This document shows, piece by piece, positions 20,001 to 32,700 of a stretch of DNA of 64,000 nucleotides. Source of the stretch: Actinacidiphila epipremni (lineage in GTDB: Bacteria; Actinomycetota; Actinomycetes; Streptomycetales; Streptomycetaceae); NCBI RefSeq assembly GCF_012034175.1, contig NZ_JAATEJ010000013.1:62001-126000 (forward strand), in the 5' to 3' direction. A program made the position numbers and the translations under genes. The number at the start of each line of letters is the position of its first letter. Within the stretch, counting starts at the first letter, position 1. The notes below the pieces were generated by a model. The model made no database searches, was not told the origin of the DNA, and saw nothing but the letters and a program-made list of their open reading frames with translations.

Positions 20001-23000
20001 GGCCGGACGCGGTGCTCGGCCACTCGGTGGGTGCCATCGCGGCGGCGTACGCGGCGGGCGCGCTGACACTGCCGGACGCGGCCCGGCTGGTCGCCGCGCG
20101 CGGCCGGCTGATGCAGCAACTGCCGCCGGGCGGCGCGATGGTGGCACTGTCGGTCGGCGAGGACGAGGCGGCGGCGCTGCTGGCGGGCTACGCGGACCGG
20201 GCGGGCATCGCGGCGGTCAACGGGCCGCGGGCGACGGTGGTTTCGGGCGCCGAGGACGCGGTGCTCGCGGTGGCCGAGCGGGCCCGGGCGGAAGGCGCCC
20301 GCACCCGGCGGCTGACGGTCAGCCATGCCTTCCACTCGCCGCTGATGGAGCCGGTGCTCGCCGACTTCCGCGACGTCGTCGCGGGGATCGACGTCTCCGC
20401 GCCACGGCTGCCGTTCGTCTCCGACGTCACCGGCCGGATCGCGACCGCGGACGAACTGGCCTCCCCCGACTACTGGGTGCGGCACATCCGGCAGGCGGTG
20501 CGCTTCGCCGACGGGGTGCGGGCGCTGCACGAGGACGGCGTGGGCGCGTACGTCGAGATCGGGCCGGACGCGGTGCTCATGACGATGGCCGAGGAGACAC
20601 TGGCCGAAGTGGGCGCGTCCGCACCGCTGTTGCCGCTGCTGCGGCGCGACCGCCCGGAAGGCGCGGCCTTCTCCGCCGCGCTCGGCGGACTGTACGCGGC
20701 GGGCGCCGGCATCGACTGGCGGGCCCAGCACGGCGAGGGCGAGCGCGCGGACCTGCCCACGTACCCCTTCCAGCGCGAGCGCTACTGGCTCGACGCACCC
20801 GCGCCGCGCGGCGGCGGCATCGACGCGGTGGGCCTGGCGGACACCGGCCACCCGCTGCTCGGCGCGGCCGTCGAACTTGCCGGCGGCACCGGCACGGTCC
20901 ACACCGGGCGGCTCTCCCTGGCCGCGCACCCGTGGCTGGCCGACCACGCGGTCTCCGGTGCGGCGGTGCTGCCCGCGACGGCCGTGCTGGACCTGGCCCT
21001 GCACGCAGCCCGCCGCTCGGACGTGCCGGTGCTGCACGAACTGACCCTGCACGCGCCGCTGTTGCTGCCGGACCTCGGCTCGGTGCTGCTCCAGGTGACG
21101 GTGGACGGCCCGGGCGGCCCGGACGGCGACGGCCTGCGGACGGTGACCGTGCACGGCCGCGAGGACGGCGGCGAGTGGACGGTGCACGCGAGCGGTGTCG
21201 TGGGCCCCGAGGACGAGGCGGAGCCCGCGGCGGACGGTGGGGAGTGGCCGCCCGAGGGGGCCGAGGCCGTGCCGGTCGCGGACGCGTACGAGCGGCTGGC
21301 CGCGCTCGGTTACGCGTACGGGCCGGCCTTCCGCGGGCTGCGGGCCGCGTGGCGCGGGGCCGGCGGGGAGCACTACGCCGAGGTCGCGCTGCCGGCGGCC
21401 GGTGACGGTTTCCTGCTGCACCCGGCACTGCTGGACGCGGCGCTGCACCCGCTGGCGCTGGACGGCCCGGGGCCGGGCGGCGGGCTGCGGGTGCCGTTCG
21501 CCTGGCACGGCGTACGGCAGCACCGGGCGGCGGCGCACGGCCCGCTGCGGGTGCGGCTCACCCCGGTGCCGGACGGCGAGCAGGAGGCCGTGGCGCTGGA
21601 GGTGACGGACCAGGAGGGCACGCCCGTGCTGTCCGTCGCGGCCCTGGCGATCCGCGAGGCCGACCCGGCGCTGCCGGCGTCCGGCCGGCCGCTGCACCAC
21701 GTGGAGTGGACCCCGGTCACCGCGGACGCAGCGGCGCCCGCCCCCGCGTACGACGTGCTGCACATGGCGGAGGAGTGGGCGCACGACCCGCACGCGGCGG
21801 TCCTCGGCGTCCTGGCCGCGCTGCGGGAACGCATCGAGGACGAGTCGGCACAGACCCCGCTGGTCGTCCTGACCACGGGCGCGGTCGCCACGACGCCCGG
21901 CGAGCCCGTCGAGGCCCTGGGCCACGCCGCCGTCTGGGGCCTGGTCCGCACGGCCCAGACCGAACACCCCGGCCGCTTCGTCCTGGCCGACACCGACACC
22001 CCCACGGCCCCTGCCCTCCCCCCGGCCCTCACCACCGCCGAGCCCCAACTCGCGCTCCGCGCGGGGAGGGTGCTGGTCCCCCGGCTGACCCGGGTGCCCA
22101 CTCCCGCCGGCCCGACGCCCCTCGCCGGGCCCGGCTCTGCGACCAGTACCCCGGCGGAGACCAGCGCCCTCGGTGCGCTGCCCGCCGACGGCCCATCGCC
22201 CGTCACCATTACCCCGAGCACGGCGGCGACGGCCGCCCCCGACACCGCCCCGATGGCCGGTGACACGCCCGAGGCGCGCGACCCCGACGACACCCCGCCC
22301 GCCACCGGCGTCTTCGGTGACGGCACCGTGCTCGTCACCGGCGCCACCGGGGCGCTCGGCGGGCTCGTCGCCGAGCACCTGGTCACCCGGCACGGCGTGC
22401 GGAACCTGCTGCTCACCAGCCGCCGCGGGCCGGACGCACCCGGCGCCGCCGCACTCCTCGACCGGCTCCACGCGCTCGGCGCACACGCCGAGTTGGCCGC
22501 CTGCGACGCCGCCGACCGCGACACACTCGGCGCCCTGCTCCGCGGCATCCCCGCCGAACGCCCGCTCACCGGTGTCGTGCATGCCGCCGGGGTCACCCGG
22601 GACGCGACGCTGAGCTCGGTCGGGGAGGACGCGGTCGGCGAGGTGCTGCGGGCCAAGGCGGACGCCGCGTGGCTGCTGCATGAGCTCACCGCCGAATCCG
22701 CCCCCGGCATACGGGCGTTCGTGCTCTTCTCGTCCGTCGCCGGCCTGGTCGGCAACGCCGGGCAGGCGCCCTATGCCGCGGCGAACGCCTATCTCGACGC
22801 ACTGGCCGAGCACCGGCACGCGCGCGGGCTGCCCGCCGCCTCGCTCGCGTGGGGCCTGTGGCAGGCCGAGGACGGCATGGGCGGCGCCCTCAGCCCCGCG
22901 GACCTGGCCCGTATCGCCAGGACGGGCATCGCACCGCTGACCGTGGCGGACGGACTCGCCCTGTTCGACGCCGCGTTGGCCTCGGGGCTGCCGGTGACGG

Positions 23001-23683
23001 TGCCGGTGCAGCTGGAGACCGCGGCGCTGCGGGCGGCCGGCGACCCGGCGCGCGTACCGGTGCTGCTGCGCTCGCTGGTACGGCTTCCGCAGCCGGCCGC
23101 CGCACCGCAGGCCCGCACCGGACAAAGCCCGGCGGCAGCCGCGACGTTGCCGTGGCTGCGCAAGCTCGCCGAGGCCGCGCCGGCGGACCAGCCGCGGGTC
23201 GCGCTCGACCTGGTGCGCGGCACGATCGCCGAGGTGCTGCACCACGCCCCGAACCGCACCGTGCCCGCCGACCGCGGCCTGATGGACATCGGCTTCGACT
23301 CGCTCACCGCGGTGGAACTGCGCAACCGGCTCGGTGCCGAGACGGGCCTGCGGCTGCCCACCACCGTGCTGTTCGACCACCCCACGGCGAGCGCGCTCGC
23401 CGCGCACCTGCACGGCGAGCTGTCCGACCGGCTGCCCGGCGCGGCCTCCGCGGCGCTCGCGCACCTGACGGACCTGGAGGCCGCCGTCACCGGCGCCGAC
23501 CTCGACGAGGAGGACAGGGGCCGGCTCGCCGCCCGACTCGCGGCGGTACTGGGCCGGTTGAGCCCCGGCGCCCTGCCCGGCACCGTGCCGGGCGCCGCCC
23601 CCGCGCCCGGCACCGACCTGCTCACCGCCGCCTCCGACGACGAACTGTTCGACCTCATCGACGGCCAACTCGGCGCCGACTGA
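5003..23683 (+). CDS. Type I modular PKS, loading module plus extension modules 1-3
   Basis: A giant multidomain enzyme of about 6,226 residues that starts the polyketide and carries out the first three extensions. Domain order: KSQ-AT-ACP, then three times KS-AT-DH-KR-ACP. All four ATs carry the HAFH motif of malonyl-CoA selectivity, so the product is an acetate-primed conjugated triene. The ATG at 5003 is preferred because GAGGGAG lies upstream and the KSQ begins soon after; an in-frame ATG at 4967 would add 12 residues. The protein ends with a helical region and an acidic tail ([11 protein letters not shown]), a docking element of the kind that pairs with coiled-coil heads like that of the next PKS. 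Phosphopantetheine serines are at about residues 961, 2647, 4315 and 6100. The ordered gene set and predicted product resemble the first PKS of the abyssomicin (aby) pathway; the symbol is left blank because orthology was not tested. Confidence 0.97.
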   Translation: MRTDPAARSQSPAGSSSAGVGPVAVVGAACRLPGAPDVAAFWELLVRGGDAVGEAPAGRDLGDGPRRGAFLDEVDRFDAEFFGIGPREAAATDPQQRLLLELGWEALENARIVPAALAGTRTAVFTAALWDDYAALHHRAGAAALGRHAMTGLARGVLANRLSYVLGLAGPSLTVDSAQSSSLVAVHLACESLRRGESDLAIVGGVNLVLGPDSSAASAVFGALSPDGVCRTFDERANGYVRGEGGVALVLKPLAAALADGDRVLCTLLGSAVNNDGATPGLTVPDRAAQEDVVRAAHRRAGTSPASVQYVELHGTGTPVGDPIEAAALGAALGAGRDAGDPLLVGSVKTNVGHLEGAAGLVGLLKTALAVRHGRIPASLHFRTPPATIPLAELRLDVVTETRSWPRGDGQLLAGVSSFGMGGTNCHVVVGSVTADVVAAGSPGPGGSAAAGSAAGGTAQEGAGEGGLLPWLVSGRGAEALRGQAARLRDRVRSATEPGAGERGEERGGERAVDAAYALAATRTHFADRAVVLAADHAAAGEAFDALAEGRPHPAVVRGQAAASGGVAFVFSGQGSQRPGMGKELYEAYPAYAAAFDEVCAALDPHLDRPLRPLVLDGDESIHRTQYAQPALFALQVALVRLLESWGITPDVLAGHSLGELTAAHVAGVLTLADAARLVAARARFMGEATPGGAMTALEATEDEVRPLLDETAVSIAAVNTPSNLVVSGDPEAVQRITGHFAALGRRTRALTVSHAFHSPHMEPVLDRFHVAALGVAYRAPRIALLTSGDPTSAAYWTEHIRGTVRYHDAVQALTSRYHPAATLEIGPDAALTPHTPDAVPLLRRKKAEPETVLRALAAAHVRGAAVNWAALLGSRGGRPVDLPTYAFQRQRYWLDSVAASPAPVRRPQAVPEAGESPAPTAPEPAALLDLVRTHTAIVLGHVTAEAVDTERTFKDLGFDSLASVELRDRLQEATGVGLPSALVYNHPTPEAVVRLLRERLSGEARPGGARAAGAVAAAGDDPVVIVAMACRYPGGVSSPEELWELVAAGGDAIGPFPDDRGWDLDALYDPDPDHPGTAYVREGGFLRDAGAFDPALFGISPREAEAMDPQQRLLLETAWETFERAGIAPDSLRGTRSGVFVGATAQDYGPRLHEPAEGFDGYLLTGSTASVASGRVAYTFGLEGPAVTVDTACSSSLVALHLAAQALRQGECDLALAGGVTVMATPGMFLEFSRQRGLSADGRCKPFAAAADGTAWAEGAGLLLLERQSDARRNGHHVLAVVRGSAINQDGASNGLTAPNGPSQERVIRQALAQAALDPADVDAVEAHGTGTRLGDPIEAEALLATYGQHRPAERPLLLGSLKSNIGHAQAAAGVAGLIKMVLAMRHGVLPRTLHVDAPTPHVDWTAGNIRLLAEDTSWTTPDDRPRRAAVSSFGISGTNAHVIVEQPVEERESDPVPVAPALWPLSAHSPEALRAQAARLRAYVAERPAVDAGLVGRVLAAGRAELAHRAVVLADDRDEALAALAALAEGADHPAAVPSTRARGGRAFVFSGQGSQRPGMGRELYAAYPAYAAAFDEVCAALDAHLDRPLRPLVLDGDESIHQTRYAQPALFALQVALVRLLESWGITPDVVAGHSLGELSAAHIAGVLTLPDAARLVAARGRLMYAAVPGGAMTALEATEDEVRPLLDESAVSIAAVNSPSDLVVSGDADAVRRIADHFAALGRRTRALTVSHAFHSPHMEPVLDDFRAVAETVDYRPPRIPLVGGGDPTSAAYWTAHIRGAVRYHDAVRALTAEHRPAATLEIGPDAALTPHTPDAIPLLRRDRPEPRTLALGLAAAFAPPRPAGAGHPVVQDLPTYAFQRQHLWLRPAAAGAGAQGLGLDASGHPLLAAAVEQAQDGGLLLTGRLSRDAQPWLVDHAILGAVLLPGTAFVEFALAAGEQAGAPRVAELTLEEPLVLPARGAVQVQVAVSAAGPDGRRAVGVHARAEGGEWTRHASGTLAPGTAAAPGPAGAWPPPGAEPVDVEELYASLDALGYAYGPAFRGVRAAWRLGEGELAAELALPDTREAAGYLVHPALLDAALHPLVARAAEGAAGGLPLPFSWSGVELSATGADALRVRWSGDALTAWDGAGQPVLGVEALTLLPADPARLSGAGAPAGDLHRVAWVPLRSPAASGPAGAGAVLVAGPAELPADVPPVVAVPVPPGRGAAGFALGLVRDWLAEERYADARLLLLTRDAVAAVEGDTLADPWAAAVWGLVRSAQAEHPDRFAVADTDDLDALPALAAALPDEPQLASRGGVLYVPRLVAAPMASAAEGGFTGRRVLVTGATGGLGRRLVRHLAERHGVRDFLLLSRRGPLAPGAGELADELRGFGVRATFAAVDVADRGALADVLAQAVHEGPPLGAVFHLAGGLDDGTVAGLTDERLDAVLRPKADAAHHLHELTQELAPELAAFVLFSSVTGVTGTAGQANYAAANAALDALAAHRRARGLPAVSLAWGLWADADGMASGLGGAERERWARSGLLPQGTDEGLALLDRVLAAGAAGSLVPVRLDRAALRTRAVAGPLPAVLRDLVRAPRRRAATAAVPAADGSWAGRTARLPVAERTRAVRELVRGTVATVLGYATPATIDTGRAFKELGFDSLTGVDLRNRLAAATGLRLSATAVFDHPSPGSLAAHLLTLLPGADRADTAAAVATAAGVQDDPVVIVGMACRYPGDVTSPEELWELVASGGDAIGPFPDDRGWDLDGLYDPDPDHIGTSYSREGGFLYSAGEFDAEFFGISPREAVAADPQQRLLLETAWETFERAGLDPTAVRGSRTGVFAGVMYNDYGSRVAKAPAELEGYLLTGNTSSVISGRLAYTFGLEGPAVTVDTACSSSLVALHLAAQALRQGECDLALAGGVTVMARPDTFVEFSRQRGLSADGRCKSFAAGADGTGWSEGVGLLLVERLSDAQRNGHRVLAVVRGSAVNQDGASNGLTAPNGPSQERVIRQALAQAALGPADVDAVEAHGTGTKLGDPIEAQALIAAYGQGRAEPLWLGSLKSNIGHTQAAAGVGGIIKMIQAMRHGLLPRTLHIDEPTPHVDWSEGTVRLLTDARQWTTPDDRPRRAAVSSFGISGTNAHVILEQPPADAESAPEPHADRLTPWPLSARSPEALRDQAARLHAHAQAEPSLPAAQIARTLATGRAALEHRAVVLADSAADRLAALAALAADEDHPAVVRGQAAASGGVAFVFSGQGSQRPGMGRELYEAYPAYAAAFDEVYAALDPHLDRALRELVLDGDEAIDRTQYAQPALFALQVALVRLLESWGITPDVLAGHSLGELSAAHIAGVLTLPDAARLVAARARLMGAATPGGAMTALEATEDEVRPLLDETAVSVAAVNSPTNLVVSGDPAAVRRIVEHFAALGRRTRALTVSHAFHSPHMEPVLDDFRAVAGTVDYRPPVLPLVSGGDPTAADYWTAHIRGTVRYHDAVQALTAEHHPAVTLEIGPDAALTSHTPDAVPLLRRKKSESASLLAAVAAAYVAGVAVDFSGTLPAPYPLVDLPTYAFQRRRYWLSATADDDAGPLLGEPVELAEDGGLLFSARVGRDRLPWLADHAVDGVPLVPGALLVALALEAAGHTDAPAVEELALEAPLVLPADRAVALQVAVSAADEDGRRPFSVHARPADDAPWERHAAGLLGPEPQPVGAAPLGAWPPAGARPVEVAEAYADLAALGYGYGPAFRNLAAAWRAADGTLFAEVRLPDELADSASGFALHPALLDAALHLLPLQGDGGVRLPFAWSGVRLRAVGATSLRVRLAPVPGGDAVAVLLADPAGGTVAEVDRLALRPLPQGALAAASGGSPLYEVAWVAAGPAAAPAAPAARLVRIGAAGSPAEAAGSALAHVQEWLADGAEGTLALVTSHAVAALGGEGVRDTAAAAVWGLVRTAQSEYPDRFVLVDTDGTAASEAALGAAAGSGEPQLALRDGRLLVPRLARTAATPAGPGVFGAGTVLVTGATGALGGLVAEHLVTRHGVRNLLLTSRRGPEAPGAAELLDRLHALGAHAELAACDAADRDALGALLGAVPAERPLTGVVHAAGVLDDGLLTDLTPGRLAHVLSAKADAAQHLHELTRGSDLAAFVLFSSVAGVAGTAGQANYAAANAALDALAEHRRGLGLPARSVAWGLWQGLDGMGAELSAAHLARLRRTGIAPLPAEQALRHFDAALGADGPAVLVASAFDTAALSAADPAPPAPLRSLMRARPVRRTAAAAGTRREGSFAERLAGLARPEARRLVLDLVRRTAATVLGHSDAGAVADGRAFTDLGFDSLAAVDLRNRLGAATGLRLPTTLVFDHPTPVALAEQLLAELPAELTAAEGKSVAPGSAAVPRDTDPIAIVAMACRYPGGVRSPEDLWQLVADGVDAVSEFPADRGWDLRTLYDPEGARTGSSYTRHGGFLHDAADFDPDFFGMSPREALTTDPQQRLLLETAWEAFERAGVDPHTLRGSRTGVFAGVMYNDYGARLHQGGQAPDGVEGYLVSGSAGSVASGRVAYTFGLEGPAVTVDTACSSSLVALHLAARSLRAGECDLALAGGVTVMASPATFVEFSRQRGLSADGRCKPFAAAADGTGWSEGAGLLLVERLSDARRNGHEVLALVRGSAVNQDGASNGLTAPNGPAQQRVIRAALADAGLAPADVDAVEAHGTGTTLGDPIEAQAVLATYGQGRPAERPLRLRSVKSNIGHTQAAAGVAGVITSVLAMRHGVLPRSLHVDEPTPHVDWAAGAVELLTQQAPWPQVDRPRRSAVSSFGISGTNAHVVLEQGDFPATADEREPGRPVADPVVVLAAHSAEALRSRAAQLRSLAESRPELDAAALARTSAGRAAAGLAHRAAIAAGADVPAVVRALAALEDGGTAPGLIRGTTSGAAPRVAFLFTGQGSQRLGMGHELYDSYGDFAAAFDEVCAALDPHLDRPLRDVVFGSPGAEPVLDRTGYAQPALFAHQVALLRLAATRGVRPDAVLGHSVGAIAAAYAAGALTLPDAARLVAARGRLMQQLPPGGAMVALSVGEDEAAALLAGYADRAGIAAVNGPRATVVSGAEDAVLAVAERARAEGARTRRLTVSHAFHSPLMEPVLADFRDVVAGIDVSAPRLPFVSDVTGRIATADELASPDYWVRHIRQAVRFADGVRALHEDGVGAYVEIGPDAVLMTMAEETLAEVGASAPLLPLLRRDRPEGAAFSAALGGLYAAGAGIDWRAQHGEGERADLPTYPFQRERYWLDAPAPRGGGIDAVGLADTGHPLLGAAVELAGGTGTVHTGRLSLAAHPWLADHAVSGAAVLPATAVLDLALHAARRSDVPVLHELTLHAPLLLPDLGSVLLQVTVDGPGGPDGDGLRTVTVHGREDGGEWTVHASGVVGPEDEAEPAADGGEWPPEGAEAVPVADAYERLAALGYAYGPAFRGLRAAWRGAGGEHYAEVALPAAGDGFLLHPALLDAALHPLALDGPGPGGGLRVPFAWHGVRQHRAAAHGPLRVRLTPVPDGEQEAVALEVTDQEGTPVLSVAALAIREADPALPASGRPLHHVEWTPVTADAAAPAPAYDVLHMAEEWAHDPHAAVLGVLAALRERIEDESAQTPLVVLTTGAVATTPGEPVEALGHAAVWGLVRTAQTEHPGRFVLADTDTPTAPALPPALTTAEPQLALRAGRVLVPRLTRVPTPAGPTPLAGPGSATSTPAETSALGALPADGPSPVTITPSTAATAAPDTAPMAGDTPEARDPDDTPPATGVFGDGTVLVTGATGALGGLVAEHLVTRHGVRNLLLTSRRGPDAPGAAALLDRLHALGAHAELAACDAADRDTLGALLRGIPAERPLTGVVHAAGVTRDATLSSVGEDAVGEVLRAKADAAWLLHELTAESAPGIRAFVLFSSVAGLVGNAGQAPYAAANAYLDALAEHRHARGLPAASLAWGLWQAEDGMGGALSPADLARIARTGIAPLTVADGLALFDAALASGLPVTVPVQLETAALRAAGDPARVPVLLRSLVRLPQPAAAPQARTGQSPAAAATLPWLRKLAEAAPADQPRVALDLVRGTIAEVLHHAPNRTVPADRGLMDIGFDSLTAVELRNRLGAETGLRLPTTVLFDHPTASALAAHLHGELSDRLPGAASAALAHLTDLEAAVTGADLDEEDRGRLAARLAAVLGRLSPGALPGTVPGAAPAPGTDLLTAASDDELFDLIDGQLGAD
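5060..8010 (+). other. PKS loading module: KSQ-AT(malonyl)-ACP
   Basis: The ketosynthase-like domain (about 5061-6300) has Gln instead of the active-site Cys: VDSAQSSS, with the CAG codon at 5537-5539 (residue 179). The two catalytic His motifs, ELHGTGT and KTNVGH, are retained. KSQ domains decarboxylate the bound malonyl group rather than condense. The AT (about 6706-7600) has GHSLGE with Ser657 and HAFH, the malonyl signature, so the starter is acetyl made by decarboxylation of malonyl-ACP. The ACP (about 7780-8010) has LGFDSL with Ser961. Confidence 0.93.
8065..13080 (+). other. PKS module 1: KS-AT(malonyl)-DH-KR-ACP
   Basis: The KS has VDTACSSS (Cys1194), EAHGTGT and KSNIGH, so it is active. 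The AT carries HAFH (about 10208-10219). The DH has an intact HxxxGxxxxP (His1921), GYAYGPAF and LLDAALH (Asp2082). The KR has TGATGGLG, an LDD motif (B-type), the lysine in LRPKAD, serine and QANYAAANA. All domains look functional, so this module leaves an alpha,beta double bond. The ACP serine is residue 2647. Confidence 0.93.
13120..18080 (+). other. PKS module 2: KS-AT(malonyl)-DH-KR-ACP
   Basis: KS Cys2880 sits in VDTACSSS. The AT has GHSLGE and HAFH and is nearly the same sequence as the loading and module-1 ATs. The DH has [18 protein letters not shown] and LLDAALH, all intact. The KR has [17 protein letters not shown] (B-type) and QANYAAANA. Predicted to form the second double bond. 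The ACP serine is residue 4315 (LGFDSL). Confidence 0.93.
18135..23440 (+). other. PKS module 3: KS-AT(malonyl)-DH-KR-ACP, KR with altered LDD
   Basis: KS Cys4554 is present. The usually conserved IKMV after the last catalytic His region reads ITSV. The AT is of a different lineage from ATs L, 1 and 2 (GHSVGA, long linker) but still HAFH, hence malonyl. DH motifs are intact ([25 protein letters not shown]). The KR keeps the NADPH motif, Lys, Ser and Tyr, but the LDD region reads T-R-D and the Tyr motif reads QAPYAAANA. It still lacks the tryptophan of A-type KRs. Third double bond expected. The ACP has IGFDSL with Ser6100. Confidence 0.9.
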
Positions 23684-23755
23684 CCCCGATCCGCTCCGCC
23701 TCGCCCACGCGATCCCGGACATGTCCCGTCCGACAAGGAGAGTTGAGGACCACCC

Positions 23756-26700
23756 ATGACGACGAACGAGGACCGGCTGCGCGACTACCTCAAGCGCGTG
23801 ACGAACGACCTGATGCAGACCCGGCAGCGCCTGTCGGACAGAGAGGCCGAGCGGCACGAGCCGATCGCGATCGTCGCCATGGCGTGCCGCTACCCAGGCG
23901 GGGTGCGCTCGCCCGAGGACCTGTGGCAGGTCGTCGCGTCCGGCACCGACGCCGTCTCCGCCTTCCCCGGCAACCGCGGCTGGGACACCGCGGGCCTGTA
24001 CGACCCGGACCCGGCGCGGACCGGCAAGTCGTACGCGCGCGAGGGCGGATTCCTGCACGACGCCGACGAGTTCGACCCGGCGTTCTTCGGCATCAGCCCA
24101 CGTGAGGCAGTCGCGATCGACCCGCAGCAGCGCCTGCTGCTGGAGACCGCGTGGGAGGTCTTCGAGCGCGCCGGCATCCCCGCCGAGACCGTCCGCGGCT
24201 CGCGCACCGGCGTCTTCGCCGGTGTGATGTACGGGGATTACGGCGGCCGGATCCGCAAGGCCCCCGAAGGGCTTGAGGGTTACATCGGCACCGGCAGCGC
24301 GGGCAGCGTCGCCTCGGGCCGGCTGTCCTACACCTTCGGCCTCGAAGGGCCCGCGGTCACCGTGGACACCGCGTGCTCGTCCTCGCTGGTGGCGCTGCAC
24401 CTGGCGATCCAGGCGCTGCGCGGCGGCGAGTGCGACCTGGCGCTGGCGGGCGGCGCGACGGTCATCGCCTCACCCGGCCTGTTCGTGGAGTTCAGCCGGC
24501 AGCGCGGCCTGTCGCCGGACGGCCGCTGCAAGGCCTTCGCGGCGACGGCCGACGGCACCGGCTGGGGCGAGGGCGCGGGCCTGATCCTGGTCGAGCGGCT
24601 GTCCGACGCCCGCCGCAACGGCCACCCGGTGCTGGCCGTCGTACGCGGCTCGGCGGTCAACCAGGACGGTACGAGCGGGCAGTTGTCGGCGCCCAACGGC
24701 CCCTCGCAGCAGCGGGTGATCCGCGCGGCGCTCGCCGACGCGGGGCTCACCCCGGCCGACATCGACGCGGTGGAGGCGCACGGCACCGGCACGACGCTGG
24801 GCGACCCGATCGAGGCGCAGGCGATCATCGCGACCTACGGGCGGGACCGCGCGGAGCCTTTGTGGTTGGGCTCGCTCAAGTCCAACATCGGGCACACACA
24901 GGCCGCGGCGGGGGTCGGCGGCATCATCAAGATGGTGCAGGGCATGCGGCACGGCCTGCTGCCGCGCACGCTACATGTGGACGAGCCGACGCCGCACGTC
25001 GACTGGTCCGAGGGCACGGTCCGGCTGCTCACCGACGAGCGGGAGTGGGCGACGCCGGAGGGCCGGCCGCGCCGCGCCGCCGTCTCCTCCTTCGGCATCA
25101 GCGGCACCAACGCGCACATCGTCCTCGAACAGGCCCTGGCGGGCGACGGGGAGGGCGCCGAGTCGGCGGAGGGCGCCGCGCCCACGGCCCCCGCCCCGTG
25201 GCTGCTCTCCGCGTCGTCGCAGGCCGCGCTGCGCGACCAGGCCCGGCGGCTGCACGCCTTCGTCGCGGCCCGCCCGGACCTGGTGCCCGCCGACGCCGCC
25301 CGTGTCCTCGCCGAGGGGCGCAGCCATCTGGAGCGGCGGGCGGTCGTGGTGGCCGACGACCGTGCCGAACTGCTGGCCGGGCTGGAGGACTTGGCCGAGG
25401 GGGTGCCCTCGGGCAACGTCGTCGAGGGCTCGGCGCGTGAGCACGGCAGGACGGTGTTCGTCTTCCCGGGGCAGGGCTCGCAGTGGGACGGCATGGCCCG
25501 CGAACTCCTCGCCACCTCACCGGTGTTCGCGAAGCACCTGACGCAGGCCGCCGAAGCCGTGGGTGAGTTCACCGACTGGGACCTGCTGGATGTGCTGAAC
25601 GGCGCACCGGACGCGCCGCCGCTGGACCGGGTCGATGTCATCCAACCCGCCCTGTTCGCCGTCATGGTGGCCCTCGCCCGGCTGTGGGAGCACCACGGCG
25701 TGCGGCCCGACACCGTCGTCGGCCACTCCCAGGGCGAGATCGCCGCCGCCCACATCGCCGGCGCCCTCAGCCTGCACGACGCCGCCAAGGTCGTCACCCT
25801 GCGCTCCCAGGCCATCCACGCCCACCTCGCCGGCACCGGCGGCATGGCCTCCATACCCCTGTCACCGGAGGAGCTGGCGCCGCGGCTCAGCGCCTACACC
25901 GACCTGCACATCGCGGCCCTCAACTCCCCGACGTCCACGGTCGTCGCGGGGGACGCGGCGCAGCTTCAGGAGTTCGTCGAGGCGTTGAACGGCCAGGACG
26001 TCCAGGCCCGTACGATCCCGGTCGACTACGCCTCGCACACCCCGCACGTGCACACCCTCAACGACACCCTGCACGACCAACTCGCGGACCTGGCGCCCGT
26101 CGCGTCGGCCGTCACCTTCCACTCGACCCTGCACAACGAGGCCCTCGACACCACGCAGCTCACCGCGGCGTACTGGTACGACAACCTCGCCAACCCCGTC
26201 CAACTCGCCCCGGCCGTCCGCGATCTCACCGAATCCGGGCACACCACTTTCGTCGAGATCAGCCCGCACCCGGTCCTCGTCCACGCGCTCACCGACACCA
26301 CGAGCGCTGCCGCGGCCCCCGTCCTCATCACCCCGACGCTGCGCCGGCACGACGGCACCCTGCACCGCTTCCACCTCAACCTCGCCGCCCTCACCGCCCA
26401 CGGCCGGCCCTCAGCCTGGGCCGCCCTGCTCCCCACCGCGGCAACTCCCCCGCACGACCTGCCCACTTACCCCTTCCAGCACCGCCGTTACTGGCTGGAG
26501 GACGCCGCGGGCGGCGGCGACCCGGAGAGCCTGGGCCTGCGTACCACCCGGCACCCGCTGCTGACGGCCGCGACGACGCTCGCCGAGGGCGACGCGCTGC
26601 TGCTCACCGGCCGGGTCTCGACCCGCACGCACCCGTGGCTCACCGACCACGCCCTGCACGACACGCCGCTGCTCCCCGGCACCGCGCATCTCGAACTCGC

Positions 26701-29700
26701 GCTGCACGCGGCGCAGTTGCTGGACGGCCTGCATGTCGAGTCGCTGGCGCTCGGCACCCCGCTCGCGCTGCCGCCCGGCGTGGCCCTGGACCTCCAGCTC
26801 ACGGTCGGGCCGCCGCGTGAGGACGGCCGCCGTGAACTCGCCCTGCACGCGCGGCCGGTCGACCAGGAGGCGGACGACGCCGACGAGGCCGCGCCGCTGC
26901 AACTCCCGTGGCTCCAGGCCGCGTCCGGCGTCCTCGCCCCCGCCTCCACCGCGCCGCCCGCCGAGCCGTCGCCGGCGGCCACGCCATGGCCCCCGCGCGA
27001 TGCCGTCGAGGCCGATCCCGCCGCGATACGTGACCGGCTCGCCGACCTCGGGCTCGCGCCCGGCCCGGTCTTCGACGGTCTGCGCAAGGTGTGGCAGCAC
27101 GGTGAGGCGGTGTACGCGGAGGTCGTGCTCCCGGAGCAGGACGCCGCGCAGGCCGGCCGCTTCGGCGTGCACCCGGCGCTGCTCGCCGCCGCCCTCCAGC
27201 CGGTGCTGGCCAGCGCGGGCGGCGTGGGCGGGGCCGTGCTGCTTCCCACCGCGTGGCAGGACGTCACGCTGCACGCCGTGGCCGCCACCGAGCTGCGGGT
27301 CGCCCTCACCCGTGAGGCGGAGGGGTACGCCCTGGCGGCGTACGACCCCGCGGGCGGGCCGGTGCTGACGGCTGCGGCGGTCGTGCTCGCCCCGGTGCCG
27401 GTCGGTGTCGCGCATGCCGTGTCCGGGGCGCGCCCGGACTGGCTCAGCGCCGTGGACTGGCCCGAACTGCCGTTGCCGCAGGGGGCGTCGGAGCCTGGCG
27501 CCTGGGCGGTGGTCGGCGGCGGGCTGCCCGGCGTCCAGGCAGCGCCCTACGCCACCGTCGAGGCCGTCCTCGACGCCCTCGCTCCGGCGGACGGCTCCGG
27601 CGCCGACCCGCGGCCCGACGAGGCCGCCGCGCCCGTACCCCCCTCCCACGTCGTGCTCGTCGCCCCCTCCGCCGCCGACGCCCTGCCGGCGTTGCGCGCC
27701 TGGCTCACCGACGCCCGGGCCACCGCCGCCCACCTCGTCGTCGTCACCCGGCACGCCGTCACCGCGGGGCCGGACGACGTGCAGGACCTGGCCCCCGCGC
27801 CGGTGTGGGGCCTGGTGCGGGCCGCGCAGTCGGAGCACCCGGGCCGGATCACGCTGGTGGACCTCGACGGCGAGGAGCGCTCGGCCGGCGCCCTGCCGGC
27901 GGTCGTCGCCTCGGGCGAGCCGCAGGCGGCGGTACGGGCCGGCGCCGCCCGGGTGCCGCGGCTGGTGCGGCAGACGCATGCGGACCTGCGCGACGGCGGC
28001 ACGGGCATCGCCGCGGACGGCACGGTGCTGGTGTCGGGCGGTGGGGACCTCACCGCCGCGGTCGCCGGCCACCTGGTGGCCGCACTCGGCGCCCGCCGCC
28101 TCGTACTTCTCGGCGCGGACGACGAACTCCCCGAGCAGCTGGCCGCGTTGGGTGCGGACGTGGTCGTTGCGGACGGTACGGCGGCGGATCGGGACGCGCT
28201 CGCCGCGGCGCTGGCCGCGCTGCCGGGTGGCCAGCGGCTCACCGACGTCGTCCATGTGGCCGCCGCCCAGCCCCGCGAGCTGGTGACGTCGCTGGAGCCG
28301 GACGCCTTCGCCGCGGCTCTCGGCACGGCCGCCGACGCGGCCTGGAATCTGCACGAGCTCACGCTGGGCGAGGAGTTGACGTCCTTCACCGTGCTGTCGC
28401 CGGAGCCGGCGGCGACGCTCGGCGGTACGGGCCGGGCGCTCGCGGCAGCCGTGGGCGCCCAGTTGGACGCGCTGGCCCACCACCGGCGGGCCCTCGGGCT
28501 GCCGGCGGTCTCCGTCGGGTGGGGCCCGCGCGCGGAGGCGGCCGACGACGCGGCTCGCGGCGGCGGCCTGGTGCGCTTCGCGGCGGGCCGCAGCGCCGAG
28601 TTGGCCGGGCTCGCCCTGCGCGCCGCCCGGCCCGCGCTGCTCGCCGCGCGGCTCGACCGCTCGGGCCTGGCCGCCGCCGCGGAGGCCGGGCTGCTGGCGC
28701 CGCCGCTGCGGTCGCTCGCCGGGACCGTACGCACCGCGGCCACGGGCGGTGCGGCGGCGGGCGGTTCGCTCGCCGCGACGCTCGCGGGCTTGCCGCGGCC
28801 CGAGCAGAACCGGGCGCTGCTGGACGTCATCCAGGCGCATGTCGCCGCCGTGCTCGGGCACTCCGACCAGGGCGCGGTCGAACCGGCCCGCGCCTTCAAG
28901 GAGTTGGGCTTCGACTCGCTCACCGCGGTCGAGCTGCGCAACCGGCTCGCCGCCGCGACCGGCCTGAAACTGCCCAGCACCCTGGTCTACGACCACCCGT
29001 CGCCGCGCGCCCTCACCGACTTCCTGCGCACCGAACTCCTCGGCGCCGCGGCCGAGTCGGCAGCCGGGGGCGTGACGCGCGGCGGCGGGTACGACGGGGA
29101 GCCGATCGCGATCGTCGCGATGGCCTGCCGCTACCCGGGCGGGGTGCGCACGCCCGAGGACCTGTGGCGGGTCGTCGCGGACGAGGCCGACGTCATCTCG
29201 CCCTTCCCCGGCAACCGCGGCTGGGACCTGGACCACCTCTTCGACCCCGACCCCGAGCACGCCGGCACCTCGTACGCGCGTGAGGGCGGCTTCGTGCACG
29301 ACGCGGACGGCTTCGACCCGGCGTTCTTCGGGATCAGCCCGCGCGAGGCCACCAGCATGGACCCGCAGCACCGGCTGCTGCTGCAGACCGCGTGGGAGGC
29401 CTTCGAGCGGGCCGGCATCGACCCGACGTCGCTGCACGGCTCGCGCACCGGCGTCTTCGCGGGCGTCGTCTACACCGACTACGGCTCGCGGGTGCGGCTG
29501 CCGGCCGACATGGAGGGCTATCTGGGATTCGGTGCCGCGGGCAGCATCGCCTCGGGCCGGATCGCCTACACGCTGGGGCTGGAGGGCCCGGCCGTGACCG
29601 TGGACACCGCGTGCTCGTCGTCGCTGGTGGCGCTGCACCTGGCGGTGCGGTCGCTGCGCAGCGGCGAGTGCGACCTGGCGCTCGCGGGCGGCGCGACGGT

Positions 29701-32700
29701 GCTCGCCCACCCCGACATCTTCGTCGGCTTCAGCCGGCAGCGCGGCCTCGCGCCGGACGCCCGCTGCAAGGCGTTCGCGGCGGGCGCCGACGGCACCGCC
29801 TTCGGTGAGGGCGTCGGGCTGCTGCTGGTCGAACGGCTGTCGGACGCCCGGCGCAACGGCCACCACGTGCTGGCCGTCGTGCGCGGCACCGCCACCAACC
29901 AGGACGGCGCCTCGAACGGCCTCACGGCCCCCAACGGCCCTGCCCAGCAACGGGTGATCCGTGCGGCGCTCGCCGACGCGGGGCTGACGCCCGCCGACGT
30001 GGACGCCGTCGAGGCACACGGCACCGGCACCACGCTCGGCGACCCCATCGAGGCGCAGGCCATCATCGCGACCTACGGGCAGGAGCGCGCGGAGCCTTTG
30101 TGGTTGGGCTCGCTGAAGTCCAACATCGGCCACACGCAGGCCGCCGCGGGCGTCGGCGGCATCATCAAAATGGTGCAGGCCATGCGCTATGGGCTGCTGC
30201 CGCGCACGCTGCATGTGGACGAGCCGACACCGCACGTCGACTGGTCGGCCGGCGCGGTGGAGTTGCTGACGCAGGCCCGGGAGTGGGCGCCGAACGGCCA
30301 TCCGCGGCGGGCCGCCGTCTCCGGCTTCGGGATGAGCGGGACGAACGCGCACGTCGTGATCGAGGAGGCGCCGCCGGCCGCGCAGGAGGAGGCGGCGGTG
30401 GCCGCGGACCCGGGCGCGGCGGACGCGGCCGTACCGCAACTGCCCGCGCCCTGGCTGCTGTCGGCGTCCACCGAGGCCGCGCTGCGGGACCAGGCGCGAC
30501 AGTTGCACGCCTACGTCCTCGCGCACCCGGAGCTGCGGCCGGCGGACGCCGCGCGCGTCCTCGCCGAGGGCCGTCCGCTGCTGCACCACCGGGCGGTCGC
30601 CGTCGCCGACGACCGTACGGAGCTGCTGGCGGCACTGGAGGCCCTGGCGGCGGGTGCGGAAAGCCCGGACGTGGTCCTGGGCACGCCGCGGGGATCGGCG
30701 GGGAAGACGGTGTTCGTCTTCCCGGGGCAGGGCTCGCAGTGGGACGGCATGGCCCGCGAACTCCTCGCCACGTCACCGGTGTTCGCCGACCATCTGACCC
30801 AGGCCGCCGAAGCCGTGGGGGAGTTCACCGACTGGGACCTGCTGGATGTGCTGAACGGCGCACCGGACGCGCCGCCGCTGGACCGGGTCGATGTCATCCA
30901 ACCCGCCCTGTTCGCCGTCATGGTGGCCCTCGCCCGGCTGTGGGAGCACCACGGCGTGCGGCCCGACACCGTCGTCGGCCACTCCCAGGGCGAGATCGCC
31001 GCCGCCCACATCGCCGGCGCCCTCAGCCTGCACGACGCCGCCAAGGTCGTCACCCTGCGCTCCCAGGCCATCCACGCCCACCTCGCCGGCACCGGCGGCA
31101 TGGCCTCCGTACCCCTCTCACCCGAAGACCTGCACTCCCGCCTGGACGCCTACACCGACCTGCACATCGCCGCCCTCAACTCCCCCACCTCCACCGTCGT
31201 CGCCGGGGATGCCGCCGAACTCCAGCACCTGGTCGAGACGTTGAACGGCCAGGACGTCCAGGCCCGCGCCATCCCGGTCGACTACGCCTCGCACACCCCG
31301 CACGTGCACACCCTCAAGGACACCCTGCACGACCAACTCACCGGCCTGGCGCCGGCCACCTCAGCCATCACCTTCCACTCCACCCTGCACAACGAGGCCC
31401 TCGACACCACCCGGCTCACCGCCGCCTACTGGTACGACAACCTCGCCAACCCCGTCCAACTCGCCCCTGCCCTCCAGGCGTTGGCCGAGACCGGGCACAC
31501 CACCTTCGTCGAGATCAGCCCGCACCCGGTCCTCGCCCACGCGCTCACCGACACCCTCGCCGACACCGGCACCGACGCGCTCATCGCCCCGACCCTGCGG
31601 CGCCACGACGGCACCCTGCACCGCTTCCACCTCAACCTCGCCCACCTCACCACCCGCGACCACCCCAGCACGTGGACGGCCGCGCTCCCCGCCGCCGCGA
31701 CTCCCCCGCACGATCTGCCGACCTACCCCTTCCAGAACCAGCGCTACTGGCTGGAGGGCCCGCCCGCGCAGGCGGACGCCGGCAGCCTGGGCCTGACCGC
31801 CGCGGACCACCCCTTCCTCACCGCCGTCACGACCCTCGCCGAGGGCGACACGCTGCTGCTCACCGGCCGCATCGCGCCCCGCACCCACCCCTGGCTCACC
31901 GACCACGCCCTCACCGGCACCCCGCTGCTCCCCGGCACCGCCCTGCTCGACCTCGCGCTGACCGCCGCCCAGGAAGCCGGCGGCCTCGCCGTCGAGGAGC
32001 TGACGTTGGAGGCCCCGCTGGTCTTCACGGCGGCCGGCGGTGTACGGGTGCAGGTCGCGGCCGAGGCGCCGGACGAGGCCGGGCGGCGGCGGGTCACCGT
32101 GCACTCCCGGCCCGACGACCCGGACGCGGAAGCGGACGAGTGGACCCGGCACGCGACCGGCGTGCTCGCCCCGGCTCCCGCCCCGGCGCAGGCGTCCGGG
32201 ACCGGCACGCCGTGGCCGCCCGCCGGCGCGGCACCGCTCGACACCGAGGACCTCTACGAGCGGCTGGCCGGGCTCGGTTACGCGTACGGGCCGGCGTTCC
32301 GCAACCTGACCGCCGCATGGCGCTCGGCGGACGGCGCAACGGTGTACGCGGAGGTGGAGCTGCCCGACGAACTGCACGCGGACGCGGCCCGGTTCGCCGT
32401 CCACCCGGCGCTGCTGGACTCCGCGCTGCACGCGCTGGCGCTCGGCGAATTCCTCGGCGAGGGCGTGCGGTTGCCGTTCGCCTGGTCCGGCGTGCGGCTG
32501 CACGCGGTGGGCGCGACGGCGCTGCGGGTGTCGGTCGCGCGCGGTCCGGCGCAGGACACGGTGGCGGTTGCCGTCGCCGACCCCGAGGGCGCGGACGTGC
32601 TGGAGGCGCGGGAGCTGACACTGCGGCCGGTCCCGCAGGACCAGTTGCCCACCCGTCCGGCCCACCCCTCCGCCGGGGACGCGCTGTTCGCCCTGGAGTG

